Positions 1 through 12,050 of a stretch of 64,000 bases of DNA are shown here, in pieces. The DNA is from Puccinia triticina (Eukaryota > Basidiomycota > Pucciniomycetes > Pucciniales > Pucciniaceae). The notes under the pieces were generated by a model that saw nothing but the letters and a program-made list of their open reading frames with translations, made no database searches and had not been told where the DNA came from. The position numbers and the translations under genes were made by a program. Each line of letters opens with the position of its first letter. The first letter of the stretch is position 1. The stretch lies in assembly GCF_026914185.1 (NCBI RefSeq), contig NC_070562.1:682001-746000 (forward strand). Reading direction: 5' to 3'.

Positions 1-700
1 CTTGTCAGCGGATCACAATAAGTGGTTGCCGCGGGAAGCTATCACCAACTGTGATGTCTTACTGCAAAAATTTCGCGCCACAAAGCGTCACAATCCTGGC
101 ACGACTCCTATCAGAGCGGTGCTTTTTTGGGGGGGCGAGTGTCAGCAGTCTGCTAGTAAAGACAGCGCAGACAGCGACAAGTTACGGGCCACTGTGAGCA
201 AGAGCGGCCCGCAACCAAGCAATTCATCCAAATAGCGAGCACACTCATGTAGCACCCTCGAGTGAGACAGCCAGACTCGGGTGTTGACTTCGAGTAAATG
301 AGGGAGCAACACCTGGGTATCTTCTAATAAGATTCCCAGGTGGATAGATCGAAGAGTACCAATGTGCATTGGACCACAGGTTAGCCCAGCACGACTGGGG
401 TATAAGTACTAGGGATTGTTCCTACCAGGAACAACCCCCAGATGAGTTACCACACCCGCTTTCATTGTTGCATTCGACTACGCACGCCAAACACAACGAT
501 TGGGGTTTCTGATCCATCTCTTTCTCACTTCCATCCTTTCCGCTCTCGACCCGACTCCCAGTTCCACTAGGTAAGTCGGGCCTTTTCCCTTTTTTCTCTT
601 TCCTGTCCTAGACAGGACCAAAATCTTCGAGTCCCTTGGACTTTGGTTGTATACGCTCAACCAGCCCCTCCAGACGGAGGCGCGGCTTTTCCTCCTTGTG
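1..700. other. Unassigned stretch at the left edge
   Basis: A plus-strand frame is open from position 2 to a TAA near 235 and may be the end of a gene entering from outside the window. I do not recognise its protein, which is Ser/Lys-rich at the end. The rest is CT-rich and has no convincing reading frame or repeat. Confidence 0.25.
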
Positions 701-711
701 CTGCGGCCAAG

Positions 712-1419
712 TCAAGCTCCGACTGATGTTGTGACAGCTGAGATCAGCTGAAACCTTAGATCATAACTAAGGTTTATATTCAGGGCGCGGCCACAATAGA
801 GACCCGCCCTGACAGATGGAATCATTGGTGTTGTATCTATTTTTCCATTGAGACCATGAGAATGATGTTCATTATTATTTAATGATAAAACAACTTGCCT
901 TTGGATCTGAATCTTGGCATCCTCATATTCTGATTCCTTGTCTGTTTCAATATTGGTCGCCCGTTTACCAGGTGCTTTATTTTGGAGATGCTTGAACAGC
1001 CGCAGGATTGATTGGACAATCATATTAAGTATATGTGCAAAGAACCTGATTCAATGCGGTTCACATTTGAAACAAGGCCATTTAAACTTTTTCATAGCGG
1101 CCACCATAGATGCATTGTCTGAGGCATTGTTGTCAACAATGCCACAGATCTGATTAAAAGCAATGAATTAGGTCATAAAAATGTATCACAAGAAGAAGAG
1201 GCATCAAATTGGGCGTACTTTATCTTGAACTTCAAATTTTTCAACTACCAAGGACATTGTTTTGGCAAGATAGTCTCCAGTGTTACTGCAAGCGAGCTGA
1301 ACAAAATCAAGTGGCATGGATTCAAGATTGAATTTTCCGTCATCCTTCTCCCCTAAGCAGTAAATGATTACCCCATGGATATCCTGACCATTGGGTGACT
1401 GCCATGCATCGGCCCCAAG
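712..1419 (-). pseudogene. hAT transposase fragment, segment A (hAT-1)
   Basis: The minus strand encodes central hAT transposase blocks that match the better preserved copy at 54161-59638: GADAWQSPNG and MPLDFVQLA at about 1260-1420, CGIVDNNAS near 1140, and the AHILN-type block near 1030. The last block has an in-frame TGA (1051-1053) where the other copy has Trp, so the gene is dead. The coding sequence stops at 1419, where a MITE is inserted, and continues at 2611 and again at 6713. An intron-like gap lies between the first two blocks, as in the intact homologue. The family catalyses cut-and-paste transposition. Confidence 0.8.
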
Positions 1420-2610
1420 TAGAGATGGCAAACGGGTACCCGCGCGGCGGTACCCGGCATTGGTTTTTGTGTGATTTTTAGGCGGGTACCGCCGCTTGAT
1501 ACCCGCCAATACTGTTACCTCTTTTCCGCTGTGTGTCCCCGACCCCCTTCTGGACTTGTCTCCTGCAAGTCCTGTGTGATATCCCCGGCTGCAGCACCAC
1601 CAGCTCGCCCATCAGCCCGCCAAGAGGGATTCCTCTCGGCGAGCAGGTATACACACACCAGCTCGCCGAGAGGGATTCCTCTTGGCGAGCACTGGTATAC
1701 ACACACCAGCTCGCCGAGCCACCAGCCCGCCAAGAGGGATTCCTCTCGGCGAGCAGGTATACACACACCAGCTCGCCGAGAGTTCGGAGAGCTGGTGCAC
1801 ACACACCAGCTCGCCGAGAGGTCGGAGAGCTGGTGTACACACAACAGCTCGCCGAGAGGTCGGAGAGCTGGTGTACACACAACAGCTCGCCGAGAGTTCG
1901 GAAAGCTGGTACACACCATGACCGGCTCGCCAAGAGGGATTCCTCTTGGCGAGCACCGGTATACATACACCAGCTCGCCGAGAGGGATTCCTCTTGGCGA
2001 GCACTGGTATACACACACCAGCTCGCCGAGAGGGATTCCTCTCGGCGAGCAGGTATACACCCACCAGCTCGCCAAGAGTTTGGCGAGCTGGTGTGTGTAT
2101 ACCAGTGCTCGCCGAGAGGAATCTCTCTCGGCGAGCAGGTATAAATCCTCTCTCGGCGGCAGGTATACTGATACCAGCTCGCAGAAGCCCAAATGGGATC
2201 CCTCTTGGCAAGCAGGCAAATATTGTGTTTTGTAGAATGCTTGGACGGATGGTCCTGTTGCTGTGCACAAATCATGGCATTCTGCAATTCCATTTTTTTT
2301 TTGTTTTTGCCTCGGATTGTGAAATAAAGATCATCATGATCATTTTCACTTCAGTACAGGCGGGCTCCGTATGGCAGAATGATGGAGATTAAACTGGGGC
2401 TGTGCCAGACAACCCCATAACTACAGCACTCAACTTCACTCTTGAAGTCCAACCATTAAGCAAAACACAATATCTACAAAAAACAACTTCGCGGGTACCG
2501 CCGGTACCCGCCAGAAAGACCTGGGTGCCAAGTACGGGTACGGGTATCTGTTTTGGGCCAAAAAAGCAGGCAGTACCCGGACACAAGGCGGGTACCATTT
2601 GCCATCTCTA
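1420..2610. mobile_element. Non-autonomous hAT element with 8-bp TSD
   Basis: The terminal inverted repeats begin TAGAGATGGCAAACGGGTAC on the left; the right end is the reverse complement of TAGAGATGGCAAATGGTACC. The flanks carry a perfect 8-bp duplication GCCCCAAG (1412-1419 and 2611-2618), the size produced by hAT transposases. The ends resemble those of the coding element at 54161-59638 (GGGTACCCGC motifs), so that family probably mobilised it. It sits inside the coding sequence of hAT-1, and removing it with one TSD copy rejoins the MYLGADAW motif. No transposase is encoded; the middle is a palindromic array. Confidence 0.85.
1600..2218. repeat. Palindromic array, CTCGCCGAGAGG / CCTCTCGGCGAG units
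   Basis: About a dozen hairpin-capable units alternate CTCGCCGAGAGG, GATT and CCTCTCGGCGAG with the linker AGGTATACACACACCAG. Some units are shortened and have GTTCGGAGAG or GTCGGAGAG in the middle. All six frames are open for long stretches because of the composition, which gives spurious ORFs. A related 35-bp array with CTCGGCGAGCTGG lies at 31795-32300. Confidence 0.85.
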
Positions 2611-2731
2611 GCCCCAAGGTACATGGCACCCACATGTTTTTGACCAACAAAAAAAATTAAAGATTATTGGATAGTCAGTTTTGGAGCATCACTGAAAGGC
2701 AATAATCATTAAATGAGCTGTCTACCTTTAA
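2611..2731 (-). pseudogene. hAT-1 transposase, segment B
   Basis: This is a continuation of hAT-1 on the 5' side of the MITE. The minus strand reads into MYLG just before the MITE and is preceded by a T-rich intron-like stretch. It ends at the TAA target site (2729-2731) of the Harbinger-like element. Confidence 0.55.
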
Positions 2732-3201
2732 GGCCCCGTTTGGCACCAATATAATTATGGGTGATATAATTGCTGATTAATTCAATAAAAAATAGAAAAT
2801 CCAAGTTTATTAAAGCCTCTGAATCACAAAACAAAACCTCAAGGGTTTCCCCTAGAAATCTCCAAAAATCACAAAAAAAAATCAAGGGTTTTCCCTCTAC
2901 AAATGTCTAAATCAACAAAAAAACACAATTTAACAACAACTTGCAACCAGCCACCCAACATCAGCAAGCTGCTGATGCACCATGGCTCACTGTCCATCCC
3001 TGTCTAGCAGGGTTAAAAAACAGTGAGAGGATGACCCCCAGTGTGCCGCATTTAAGGCATTATGCAAAGGGGGGCCAACAAGTTGAACCCCTCAAACTGT
3101 GCAAGTGCAACAGCGGAGGGGGTGAGGAAAAACTGCACGCTGGAAGTACAGCGGCAGAGGACGCCCTGGGGCTAAAGCAAACACAATCTTGTGGTTTATA
3201 T

Positions 3202-3652
3202 CAACGGTGGGCCGCTACGCTACACTACGCTACAGGGCCACTTAGCGTTAGTGTAGCGGCAAAAAGCGCCCGCCCATTTTGAGTAGCGTTAGCGCGCTGT
3301 TAGCGCCGCTACGCTGCGCTAACAGGGCGCCAATTGTTTGTTAGTGTTAGCGCGCCGCTACAGTCACTACGCTGCGCTACAGCGCTTTTAGCGGAAAAAA
3401 AGGCCTTTTTTTCAGCTAAAGGCACTGTATTGCACCGTAGCGCGTGCTCTTTTGCGTCCTGCGTGTGTAGCGTTAGCGCAATTGCGCGCATCTGCGCTAA
3501 CGCTACGCTAACAGCTAATTTAGCTGCGCACCCTTTGCGTGTAGCGTTAGCGCAGAGAAGGCGCAATCCGCTAACGCTACGCTAAAATTTAGCGGAATTC
3601 CGCTACGCTACGCCACGCTAACGCTACGGTTAGCGTAGCTGGCCCACCGTTG
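3202..3652. mobile_element. CAACGGTGGG-type MITE with 7-bp TSD
   Basis: The ends are CAACGGTGGGCC and its reverse complement, flanked by a perfect TTTATAT duplication (3195-3201, 3653-3659). The interior is dense in AGCGTTAGCGTAGCGG-like inverted motifs and can fold on itself. Other members of this terminal family lie at 13422-23308 and 50554-50772, and the coding element at 46418-50462 has related ends. Confidence 0.8.
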
Positions 3653-3998
3653 TTTATATACCCATCGGACTAATCCACCCAGCCCTGGCCTTCTCTTTCC
3701 CAACTCCACCCTGCTACAGCCTGGTCGCAACAGAGCCCCACTCACACTGCTACTGGACAAAGTCTCCTTGACTACTCGACTGTACGCCCTGGCCTGCCTT
3801 GGAAACAAAACCACCGCCACGTCACTCCCCCACACCCTTTCAAGAGGGATTGAACAGCTATCGGACTATAAAGGGAGCACTTTTTTTCACTTTGCTGGTG
3901 GTCAAGGGCCTGACTGATCATATTTCTCTCTAACTCAGTTTATGTTTTGTTGATCACTCAAGTTCATCTCCAAGACCAAGGAGTTCCTCGCCGTTTTG

Positions 3999-4799
3999 AT
4001 GTCTCTCAATGCCTATCTCGATGTCATGAAGGTCTCCAACTCTCGTAAAGCCAGCGCTGGTAATTTAAAGACGTGTGGCCGCTGCTACCTTCAGCGTCAT
4101 GTTCCCCTCATCATTTCCAACAAGGACAAGGGTATCGTATGTGCTTCCAAAACATCCTTGGTGTAAAAAGGAAGAGGGTATCGTCCGTGCTTTTGAAACA
4201 TCCCCAGTGTCAAACTTGTCTTGGTTCACCAATTGAACCTTCCTCATACTTGCCCCTCAAGGTCATGCCCACTGATTCTGTATCTGGAACCAAAGCTCTT
4301 CTACCAGTATGAAATCCAATTGGTCCTCATACCCGCCGGACCTTCTCGAGTCACACAAACATCGGCAGAAGAAGAACACATTAAAGAACCGAGCCCGCCT
4401 CTCCCCGCGCCGGGTGACTAGCATGTTGTTGTCAAGCACAAGCAAAAGCTTGGTGCTGCTGGCAAACGAGGCGCATCCAAAGACGAGTGGCCAGTCTCAT
4501 CACACAAGCATCTCCCTCATGAATGCCGACCACCTCCTGCTCCAACTCTTCCCCTCAAACAAGCACACCCCGTCAAGTCTCTCCCCGTACGCCCTTCTGC
4601 CCCCTCCTCTCCGACCACTGACACACCACGTCACCACACCGCTCTTTGCCGCCAGCCTCGGCCCTCTGCTCTCAAGCTCCCCAACGCCTCCGCCGCGAAC
4701 CAGAACTTCCAGAATTCCGATCCCCTCCCCAACGTTGAGGGCACAATGACTACCCAGGAAACTTCCAAACTTATAGCTTGGCCCAGATCAGAACCATGA
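3999..4799 (+). pseudogene. Coding-like remnant inside the Harbinger-like element
   Basis: A 55-codon frame (3999-4166) and a 125-codon open stretch (4422-4799) lie in the same frame, separated by stops. The first contains a short CGRC cysteine pair; the second is rich in Lys, His, Pro and Ser and ends after a TMTTQETSK stretch. A direct repeat of about 40 bp spans 4128-4208 (GGTATCGTnnGTGCTT). I do not recognise either product. It could be a captured gene fragment or the remains of an element protein. Confidence 0.3.
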
Positions 4800-4859
4800 T
4801 CAAGCTGCTTGACATCATAGTTAAACACAAATTCCGTCCTCCTCTCTTAACTCCTCTCT

Positions 4860-6030
4860 ATTGCTGTTTTAAATTGTTTGGGGTTTTCTTTTAGTTTTTT
4901 GGTGTAAAAAGTCAATTAAACCTCCCCGCTGCTCCCTTCAGTAGTAATTTTGTCTACATCAGCCAGGAAAGATGTTGTAGGTTTCCACAATGGTGGCTTA
5001 TAAAAAAACATAAAAAAAGAAACAAGAACAAATGTGCATTTACAACATTGTATTCATGTCTTGATAATCAGGTTTCATGACAATGTTTTTCAAGCAAAAG
5101 AATAGTTAATTAGCTACCTGCACAGTGTGGTGATGATTATTGTCAAACTTTTTGTTCTGATCTGCTTTGATTAACCGAGTGAATTGAGGATCAGGGAGGA
5201 GATCCACATGAATAGTCTGCTGACAAATCTTGAGATGGTCAAGCAAAATGTTGGCATTGAGTATAGGCATGTTGATTAAGGTACTGTATTGAATGATTGC
5301 TGTCAATTGGGAGCAGGTTGATGAGAGTGGATTGATTGCTATCATGAACAAGCGGTTGATCAGGGCAGGTGTTGATTAATACCATGTGATGGTTAATATG
5401 AGTGAAACTTGATAGAAACAGCCCTAAGAGTGGCCAGGAAGATGGGTGCAAATTAACATTTTATGGAAACAGTGATTCTGAAATCAATCATCAGGCATGG
5501 GCTATTTGGGCTGTTCATTTGTTGCACAAGAGTAGGGTTGTGAAAAAGACCAGGGGTTTCCTGTCAGGTATGTGGTTTGATGTGGGAAGTTGAAGTGTTG
5601 ATATGATTAATGTTGATGTATTGCTGTGATTATCTGAATAGTGTAAATTGGCAATCACCACTTTTGCAAGTTGAAGCATCTGATTCTGATGGTTCTTTTT
5701 GAAACCATCATGGGCAAATAAATTGTTTCCAATTGGTAAAATGGCCCATAGTGTCTCTACCATAAATCATGGTCTGCAGTACCTTTTTTTGGGTGGATCA
5801 TGAATTTATGATTTAACCATTTGAAATCATCTTGCTGCCTTGGATATCTCACAACTGCCAGGTTTATACATTTTCAAAACTCAGCAGGACATTTATTATA
5901 TCCAAATGGACAAATGTCACATATTTTTGAACTTGACAATTATTTGTGAACACATCATGTCCAAGTGTGGTGATGCCATTTGTTATGGGATAATATCTGA
6001 TTGAAAATTAGAAAAAAGGTACATATGTAT
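4860..6030. other. AT-rich stretch without recognisable genes
   Basis: Short ORFs occur on both strands, none with recognisable motifs. Two related segments, each with a CATGTCCAAGTKTGGT-like core (about 5870-6010 and 6240-6330), flank the small MITE, so that MITE may have inserted between copies of a degenerate repeat. Confidence 0.3.
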
Positions 6031-6032
6031 TA

Positions 6033-6230
6033 GGGGTGTTCAAAGTTGACTGCATAAAATTATAACACCATAAATTCATAAAATTTTAATCTGAAAAAAA
6101 TGTGTAACACCCAATCACTCAAAAAAGAGCAACAATTCTAAAATGGTACATAAAAAATGATCACTCAAAGGTGTTATGATTTTATGATTTTATGATTTGA
6201 AAAAAATATGATTTCAACTTTGAACACCCT
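6033..6230. mobile_element. Small MITE, GGGTGTTCAAAGTTGA termini
   Basis: The left end GGGGTGTTCAAAGTTGA and the right end TCAACTTTGAACACCCT form a terminal inverted repeat, with TA on each side (6031-6032, 6231-6232). A TA duplication would fit Tc1/mariner or Stowaway; a TTA duplication (PIF type) with ends one base unequal is equally compatible. The AT-rich interior has no ORF. Confidence 0.6.
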
Positions 6231-6396
6231 TATTCTTACGACTTGGCAAGAAATTATGAAAACATGATGTCCAAGTTTGGTAATCCTATTTTTATGGCAA
6301 AATAAATGATTTACAATATAACAAAATGCAATGCCAGGGCCCATGCCTATAATTGTGTTTTTTTCACTGCAGCGGCGCAGCCGCCTTGGCCTCTAG

Positions 6397-6644
6397 TTCA
6401 ACATAAAGCCTCCAAATGTTTTTTGTAGGCAACCTACAGTTCTGGTCTCTTCAATTTTGAAATCAGATTCAACTGATTCAGCCATCTTCAGCACCATAAT
6501 ACCATTATATCACTTTTAACCAATATGAAGTGATATAATGGTATTATGGTGCTGAAGATGGCTGGATAAGTTGATTCTGGGTTCACAGTTGAAGAGAACA
6601 GCACTGTAGATTCCCTAAAAAGAATTTGGAGGCTTCATGTTGAA
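6397..6644. repeat. Long palindrome with a perfect 37-bp core stem
   Basis: The arms are imperfect over about 115 bp (TTCAACATRAAGCCTCCAAA at both ends). They converge on a perfect 37-bp inverted repeat, 6479-6515 against 6528-6564, with a 12-nt loop. Such symmetry suggests a fold-back MITE of recent origin. No flanking duplication was identified. Confidence 0.75.
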
Positions 6645-6712
6645 TTTTGTATTTTTTATTGAATTAACCGGTGATTATATCACCTATATTTATATCAGTG
6701 CCAAACAGGGCG

Positions 6713-6790
6713 TAAATCATCCCGGTAACTGTCTTGAACGGCAGTATAGAGCATATAAATTGATCTCAAAACTACCTTTGCCGACGGCAT
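6713..6790 (-). pseudogene. hAT-1 transposase, segment C
   Basis: The minus strand encodes LYTAVQDSYRDDLK, which matches ILYTAVQDSYRDELK of the hAT copy at 57080-57125. This is the part upstream of segment B and proves that the Harbinger-like element landed inside the hAT gene. It merges into minisatellite at about 6800. Confidence 0.7.
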
Positions 6791-6799
6791 GTGCTTAAC

Positions 6800-7375
6800 A
6801 ACCCGCAAGATTACCAGATTTAAACCACAAGTTTGCAAGATGTAAACCACAAGTTTACAAGATTTAAACCACAAGTTGACAAGATGTAAACCACAAGTTT
6901 ACATCTTGTAATCCACAAGTTTACAAGTTGTAAACAACAAGTTTGCAAGTTGTACACCACAGGCTCACAAGTTGTAAACCACAAGTTTACAAGTTGTAAA
7001 CCACAGGTTTACAAGATCTAAACCAGTTTGAAAGATGTAAACCACAATTTTACATGATGCAAACAACAATTTTACCAGATGTAAACCACAAGTTTACAAG
7101 AGTAAACCACAAGTTTACAAGAGTAAACCACAAGTTTACAAGAGTAAACCACAATTTTACAAGATGAAAACCACAGGTTTACAAGATCTAAACCACAAGT
7201 TGACAAGATGTAAACCACAAGTTTCCAGCATGTGAACTACAGGTTACAAGACCACAAGATTACCAGATGTAAACCACAAGTTTGCAAGATGTAAACCACA
7301 AGTTTACAAGTTGTAATCCACAGTGTACAAGTTGCAAAACACATTTTTACAATCAGGAAACCACAAGTTTACAGC
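6800..7375. repeat. 21-22 bp palindromic minisatellite, block 1
   Basis: The unit is approximately GTAAACCACAAGTTTACAAGAT, containing the arms GTAAAC and GTTTAC around CACAA. Units are diverged here. The same family recurs at 8806-10805, 26346-27133 and 30028-31275. Confidence 0.85.
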
Positions 7376-8805
7376 ATGTGTGACAGCTCTGTTTATGAAG
7401 CTTAGGGCAAAAAACCCGTCAAAATAAGGGTTTTGGGCCCTAGCACTATAACTGTGCTGATGTAAACACTGGTAATATAAATTACCAAGCTTTTTACGTG
7501 GCAAATATGGCCACTACAAGGGTTTAAACACTCTGTAACAGAGGAAGGATTAATTATGTAATTAATTATAATATGTAATTATTAATTACAGGGAATTAAT
7601 TTGGCATAAAAGTAAGTGGTAAGCGCTTAAACTGATTGGCTGCTTGACAGAGGCGGAGGTCTTATGGCAACTACTTATAAGGATAAAGCTTTAAATATGC
7701 TAATAAGGGATTTTTGATATTTTAAAGGGTTTGATCCAGTGGATTTTACGTGCTGGGGATGGTTTATAAGGAAAAGGGGCTACTGTAGTAGCAGGGGAGA
7801 ATATTCACGGCAAACTCAAGGTTTATGGGCGGTGAATGGTCTGGGGGATCTTTTCCTGAGGGCCAAATAGGCCTCTATTTATAGAGGGGACTTGAGTGGG
7901 CGTAAACACTAATTCCTTTTCTCCCTATGGGAGTATCCTGAGGTGTAGCCGTGAACAGGGCTTGGCTGTGGGCAAATTATTTGTATTATAATAGACTAAT
8001 TTCCCTGACTCTGTCACCTGACATATTTATAACCAATTGTCCTGTGAAAGAGCTTCAGTAGAAGTCTACATAATACTTTCACGGGGTATTTTTACACAAG
8101 TAATATTACTCATTACTGTACAACAGTTTATTTTTTATGTACTTTGTTTGTTTTACTAAATTTTTGTATGTAATTGTATTTTTGGGTGCTTTCTGTGGCC
8201 AATTCTTATTTAACAATTAGTACATGAAGGAATAGGAATAAGGGGTTACTTTGAGTGGGTGACCCCCCTTAATTTATGATGAGGAATCTGATTCTGCACT
8301 AATAATTTGATAATTATTATTGTTTACTAAGTTATTGCAGTTTTTTGGATACTTGATGTATCTCTAAGGCTGACAATGTGATAAGTTCAGGCTAAAAGAA
8401 ATTGATTTCAGTAAAAACAAAAATAAGATAGAAAACAATGATGATTGATTTTTACCTGAAAGAAAAAGGAACAAAGTTGAGATGAGAACACATGGGCTAA
8501 GATAATAAATGAAGAGTTAGCTTATCATGGTCAACAGGATAGATGAGAAAGAAAGATAAAAAGATAAACCTGAGAATTGTGCCGCCTAGACTAGTGACCC
8601 TGACAAGGAACCACACTATGATTTGGTGTTTGACTAGCCCCTGGCTGGATAGAAGGTGTCAAAATGCAGGAAAGAAATTGGTGACTGTCAACTGGATCAA
8701 GGAGTAGCGCTCAACTGCTTTCAATTTGAAACCTTCACACCCGTTGACATCATTGAAAACAAGTTTGAAGTCACAAGCCGTACCACTGTGCACCCACATA
8801 TTCTA
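7376..8805. other. AT-rich block between minisatellites, LTR-like
   Basis: There is no gene. A minus-strand TATA-like motif (CTATTTATAG near 7875) and a block starting near TGACAGCTCTG (7383) suggest a decayed solo LTR, but I could not fix both ends or a target duplication. A short plus-strand ORF at 8656-8970 runs into the minisatellite and is probably accidental. Confidence 0.3.
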
Positions 8806-10805
8806 ACAGCATGTAAACTAAAGTTTACAACATGTAAACCACAAGGTCCCCAACATCTAAACCAAAAGTTTGAAAGATGTAAACCACAATTTTACATGAT
8901 GCAAACAACAATTTTGCCAAATGTAAACTACAAGTTTGCAAGACAAAAACCACAAGTTTACGGCAGGTGAACTCCAGGTTACAAGATGTAAAGCGCAATT
9001 TTACAAGATGTAAACTGGTTGTTGACATCTTGTTAACCTGTGGTTTACATCTTGGAAACCTATAGTTTACATCTTGTAAACTGTAGTTTACATGCTGTAA
9101 AATTGTGGTTTACATCTTGTAAACTTGGGGTTTACATCTTGTAAACTTGGGGTTTACATCTTGTAAACTTGGGGTTTACATCTTGTAAACTTGGGGTTTA
9201 CATCTTGTAAACTTGGGGTTTACATCTTGTAAACATGGGGTTTACATCTTGTAAACTTGTGGTTTACATCTTGGAAACTTGTGGTTTACATCTTGTAAAC
9301 TTCTGGTTTAAATCTTTTGACCTGTGGTTCACATGCTGGAAACTTGTGGAATACCTCTTGTAAAATTTAAACCCCAAGTTTACAGCATGTGAACTACAGG
9401 TTACAAGATGTAAACCACAAGTTTACACATGTGAACTACATGCTACAAGATGTAAACTTGTGGTTTACATCTTGTAAACTGGTGGTTTATATCTTTTAAA
9501 CTTGTGGTTCACATCTTGTAAGCTTGTGTTTACAACTTTTAAACTTGTGGTGTACAACTTTTAAACTTGTGGTTTACATCTTGTTAACCCTTGTGGTTTA
9601 CAACTTGGAAGCTTGTGGTTTACATCTTGTAAACTTGTGGTTTATATCTTGTAAACTGGTGGCATACATCTTGTAAACTTGGGTTTACCTCTTGTAATCT
9701 TGTGGTTTACATCTTTTAAACTTGTGGTTCACATCTTCTAAGCCTGTGGTTTAGAACTGTTAAACTTGTGGTTTACATCTTGTTAATCCTTGTGGTTTAC
9801 AACTTGGAAGCTTGTGGTTCACAACTTGTGAACTTGTGGTTTACATCTTGTAAACTTGTGGTTTACATCTTGTAAACTTGTGGTTTACATCTTTTAAACT
9901 TGTGGTTCACATCTTGCAAACCTGTGGTTTACAACCTGTAAAAAACCTGTGGTTTACAACTTGTGAACTTGTGGTTTACAACTTGTAAACTTATGGTTTA
10001 CAACTTGTGAACTTGTATGGTTTACAACTTGTAAACTTATGGTTTACAACTTGTAAACTTGTGGTTTCCAACTTGTAAACTTGTGGTTTCCAACTTGTAA
10101 ACTTGTGGTTTACAACTTGTAAACTTGTTGTTTAGATGCTGTAAACTTGTGGTTTACATGCTGTAAACTCGTGGTTTACATGCTGTAAACTTGTGATTTA
10201 CATCTTGTAAACTTGTGGTTTACATCTTGTTAACTTATAGTTTACATCTTGTTAACTTATAGTTTACATCTTGTTAACTTATAGTTTACATCTTGTAAAT
10301 TGTGATTTACATTTTGTAAAATGTAGTTTACATCTTGTAAACTGTAGTTTACTACTTGTAAACTGTAGTTTACATGCTGTATACTGGGGGTTTATATCTT
10401 TTAAATCTGTGGTTTACATCTTGTAAACTGTAGTTTACATGCTGTAAAATGGTGGTTTACATCTTGTAAACTGTAGTTTACATGCTGTAAACTGGTGGTT
10501 TATATGCTGTAAACTTGTGGTTTACATGCTGTAAACTTGTGGTTTATATGCTGTAAACTTGTGGTTTACATGCTGTAAACTTGTGGTTTACATGCTGTAA
10601 ACTTCTGGTTTACATGCTGTGAACTTCTGGTTTACATGCTGTAAACTTGTGGTTTACATGCTGTAAACTCCTGGTTTACATGTTGTAAACCTGTGGTTTA
10701 TATCTTGTAAAACTGTGGTTGAAATCTTGCAAACCTGTGGCTTACATCTGATAAACTTGTGGTTTACATCTTGTAAACTCGTGGTTTACATCTTGTGAGC
10801 TTTAG
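8806..10805. repeat. 21-22 bp palindromic minisatellite, block 2 (about 2 kb)
   Basis: Some ninety units of the type ACATCTTGTAAACTTGTGGTTT. The arms GTAAAC and GTTTAC are kept while loop and linker vary (CATCTT, ACTT, CATGCT), with sub-blocks of each linker type, as expected from local amplification. Orientation flips near 9030 relative to block 1. No coding role is apparent. Confidence 0.9.
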
Positions 10806-10975
10806 GTTGACATTGTGTGGTGCTCCATAGCATATCACCAGTGGTATCTTTGCTTTCTTATTTCCGCATAGTAAAAGTTATACGAATTTACTTTGCGCAC
10901 GGAGGGAAACTTGTTGCGCACAGGAATTTCCGTTGACTCGACGTCACGTGACGTTGGGCCCCCCTCCGTGTGCGC

Positions 10976-11936
10976 CGTGGTGCTCCATTCCAAACCATAA
11001 GTAGTATTTTATTGCCTTTTCTTTACATATATTCATCATTACATTGCCCATTTCCCCATAACCCTTCACAAATACCTCATTATTATTGCATATTCAGATT
11101 CTACGCCAAATTTTACCTATAGTCACTCATACATAGTACCCCCTTATCTTCAATGGTTCAGTAGTTATAAAGGATATAAGACTTACAGACAACCTACATT
11201 CTTCATTAGTTACAATACTCATTTCATTAGTAACCTACTTGAATCATTACAGTAAATTCCTTTTACATATTTATTCTCACATACTAAACCCTTTACATAC
11301 ATTTCTCATTATGTACTATGCCTATTGTACACATTACATCATTGGATCTGTGCTTACCTTTTTCAGTAGTGCTCATCATTACAAGTAGTTACTATGTTCT
11401 CATCACTCTTCCCCATTAGTACATTCTTTTATTCCCATAACCAGCATTCCCCTTTCAGCATTGCTCATCATTACATACTGTTACTATGTTCACATCACTC
11501 TTCCTCATTTGTACAACCTTCATTCTCATAGCCAGAACTCCTCATTGTCTGTGCTCATCCTTCCTTCATATAAGAACTGTCTTTCCCCCCTCACTTGTAC
11601 CTCATGCAGAATTTATAGATAATTTTAGATACAGAAATTATAAGTGCCCATTCTCATCAACCCATTGCCATTGAACCTTGCCTTTTCATTCCCCACTCTC
11701 ATCACTCCTCCAACTCTCTTACCCTCAGTAGTCAGTAGTTAAAGCTCATAGTACTAGCTCCTAAGATCAAGCAGAAATCAGCCACACCTTTTCTTCTTTT
11801 TCTTAGTGTTACTCTCATCCCCTCAGCATTAGTCAGGAAGGCAGCCTCATCAGCACCCTTGCATAGCTTACATTAGTACTAGTGTTGCTATCCATTTCCC
11901 TTCCAAGCTCTATTCTCCCCTTTGAGTAGTTCCACA
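10976..11936 (+). mobile_element. Solo LTR-A, TSD GCGC
   Basis: This 961-bp Ty3/gypsy LTR ends in GAGTAGTTCCACA. The first base is C where its relatives start TGTGGTG. GCGC flanks both sides (10972-10975, 11937-11940), and the host fold-back arm is continuous across the empty site. The AT-rich interior lacks an ORF of note. Confidence 0.75.
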
Positions 11937-12050
11937 GCGCCACCAGCTCCCCTCAAAAAACTATCCGCACACGGGGGTGCCGTGCGGTGACAGGTGGCCA
12001 GGGTGAAGCACTCCGGCCATCCGGAGGAAACAATCCCCTTGAAGACCGGT

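Larger units (their letters stand above)
2732..6712. mobile_element. PIF/Harbinger-like element with TAA target duplication
   Basis: The left end GGCCCCGTTTGGCACC matches the reverse complement of the right end (CGCCCTGTTTGGCACT). Both continue through similar ATATAA...GGTGATATAAT...GTTAATTCAATAAAAAAT sequence. TAA stands on both sides (2729-2731, 6713-6715). GGSCC-GTTTGG ends with a TWA duplication are typical of PIF/Harbinger and Tourist elements. The sequence outside both ends belongs to the same hAT gene: the minus strand at 6713-6790 reads LYTAVQDSYRD, upstream of the part at 2611. No DDE transposase or Myb-like ORF was recognised, so it is non-autonomous or decayed. It holds a MITE (3202-3652), a small MITE (6033-6230), a long palindrome (6397-6644) and coding-like sequence (3999-4799). 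Confidence 0.7.

Noticed and set aside
1471..2293. ORFs of 200-270 codons on both strands
   Set aside because: They follow the palindromic array, which lacks stops in most frames. No unique protein sequence of note is included.
6800..10805. CRISPR-like array
   Set aside because: Regular short repeats, but without unique spacers of constant length, and the sequence is eukaryotic. The units are palindromic minisatellite.
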